DNA from: Desulfobulbaceae bacterium
Lineage (GTDB): Bacteria; Desulfobacterota; Desulfobulbia; Desulfobulbales; Desulfobulbaceae
Length of the DNA: 36,536 bases
Assembly: GCA_015493715.1 (NCBI GenBank)
Contig: WGCP01000372.1
Location: forward strand, 1-36,536
Direction: 5' to 3'
A program made the position numbers and the translations under genes. Shown here piece by piece: positions 36,442 to 36,536 of the stretch. The notes beneath the pieces were generated by a model. That model was not told the origin of the DNA. It searched no databases and worked only from the letters and a program-made list of their open reading frames with translations. Every line of letters starts with the position of its first letter. Within the stretch, counting starts at the first letter, position 1.

Positions 36442-36536
36442 ATTGTTTATTTTGATTGTGACCAGAGGATCACGCGCCACGGAACAGCTGACTATCATAT
36501 ACGGGGTACAGGAAACAAAAGGACAGAAGGCGGTTG

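Noticed and set aside
1-36536. CRISPR array, rRNA, tRNA, intact transposase
   Set aside because: None seen: no regularly spaced repeat array, no tRNA cloverleaf or rRNA-like stretch noticed, no transposase motifs among the listed ORFs.

Overview
The window looks like chromosomal DNA from a Desulfobacterota-like bacterium (probably Desulfobulbales; inferred from gene content and style, not tested). From left to right it carries: (1) a minus-strand cobamide nucleotide-loop/late-corrin cluster: partial cbiB, a cobD-cobQ fusion, cobS and cobT, then a divergent yefM-yoeB toxin-antitoxin module, then cobU, a cobC-like phosphatase, a large DUF89/ARMT1-like protein and a shikimate-kinase-like P-loop kinase in one tight run; (2) a small accessory stretch with a hemerythrin protein and a SAM methyltransferase flanked by 87-bp direct repeats, plus an orphan palindrome nearly identical to the yefM-yoeB operator; (3) mixed housekeeping genes: a DUF3524/queuosine-mannosyltransferase-like glycosyltransferase, GYF-AIM24, DUF533, M18 aminopeptidase, SLT lytic transglycosylase, purC, adk, two Hsp20 genes, DUF3108, an NDP-sugar epimerase, class II aldolase, a frameshifted tatC and a PilR/PilS-like two-component pair; (4) a conserved block of murA, prmC, prfA, rpmE, rho, coaE, rluD and carD. 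At least four intergenic gaps hold long imperfect palindromes (about 110-200 bp) that look like non-autonomous or structured repeats. The best candidates for new biology are the kinase plus degenerate DUF89-like pair inside the cob operon, the repeat-bracketed hemerythrin/methyltransferase module, and the orphan TA-operator-like site. No CRISPR array, rRNA, tRNA or intact transposase was seen.
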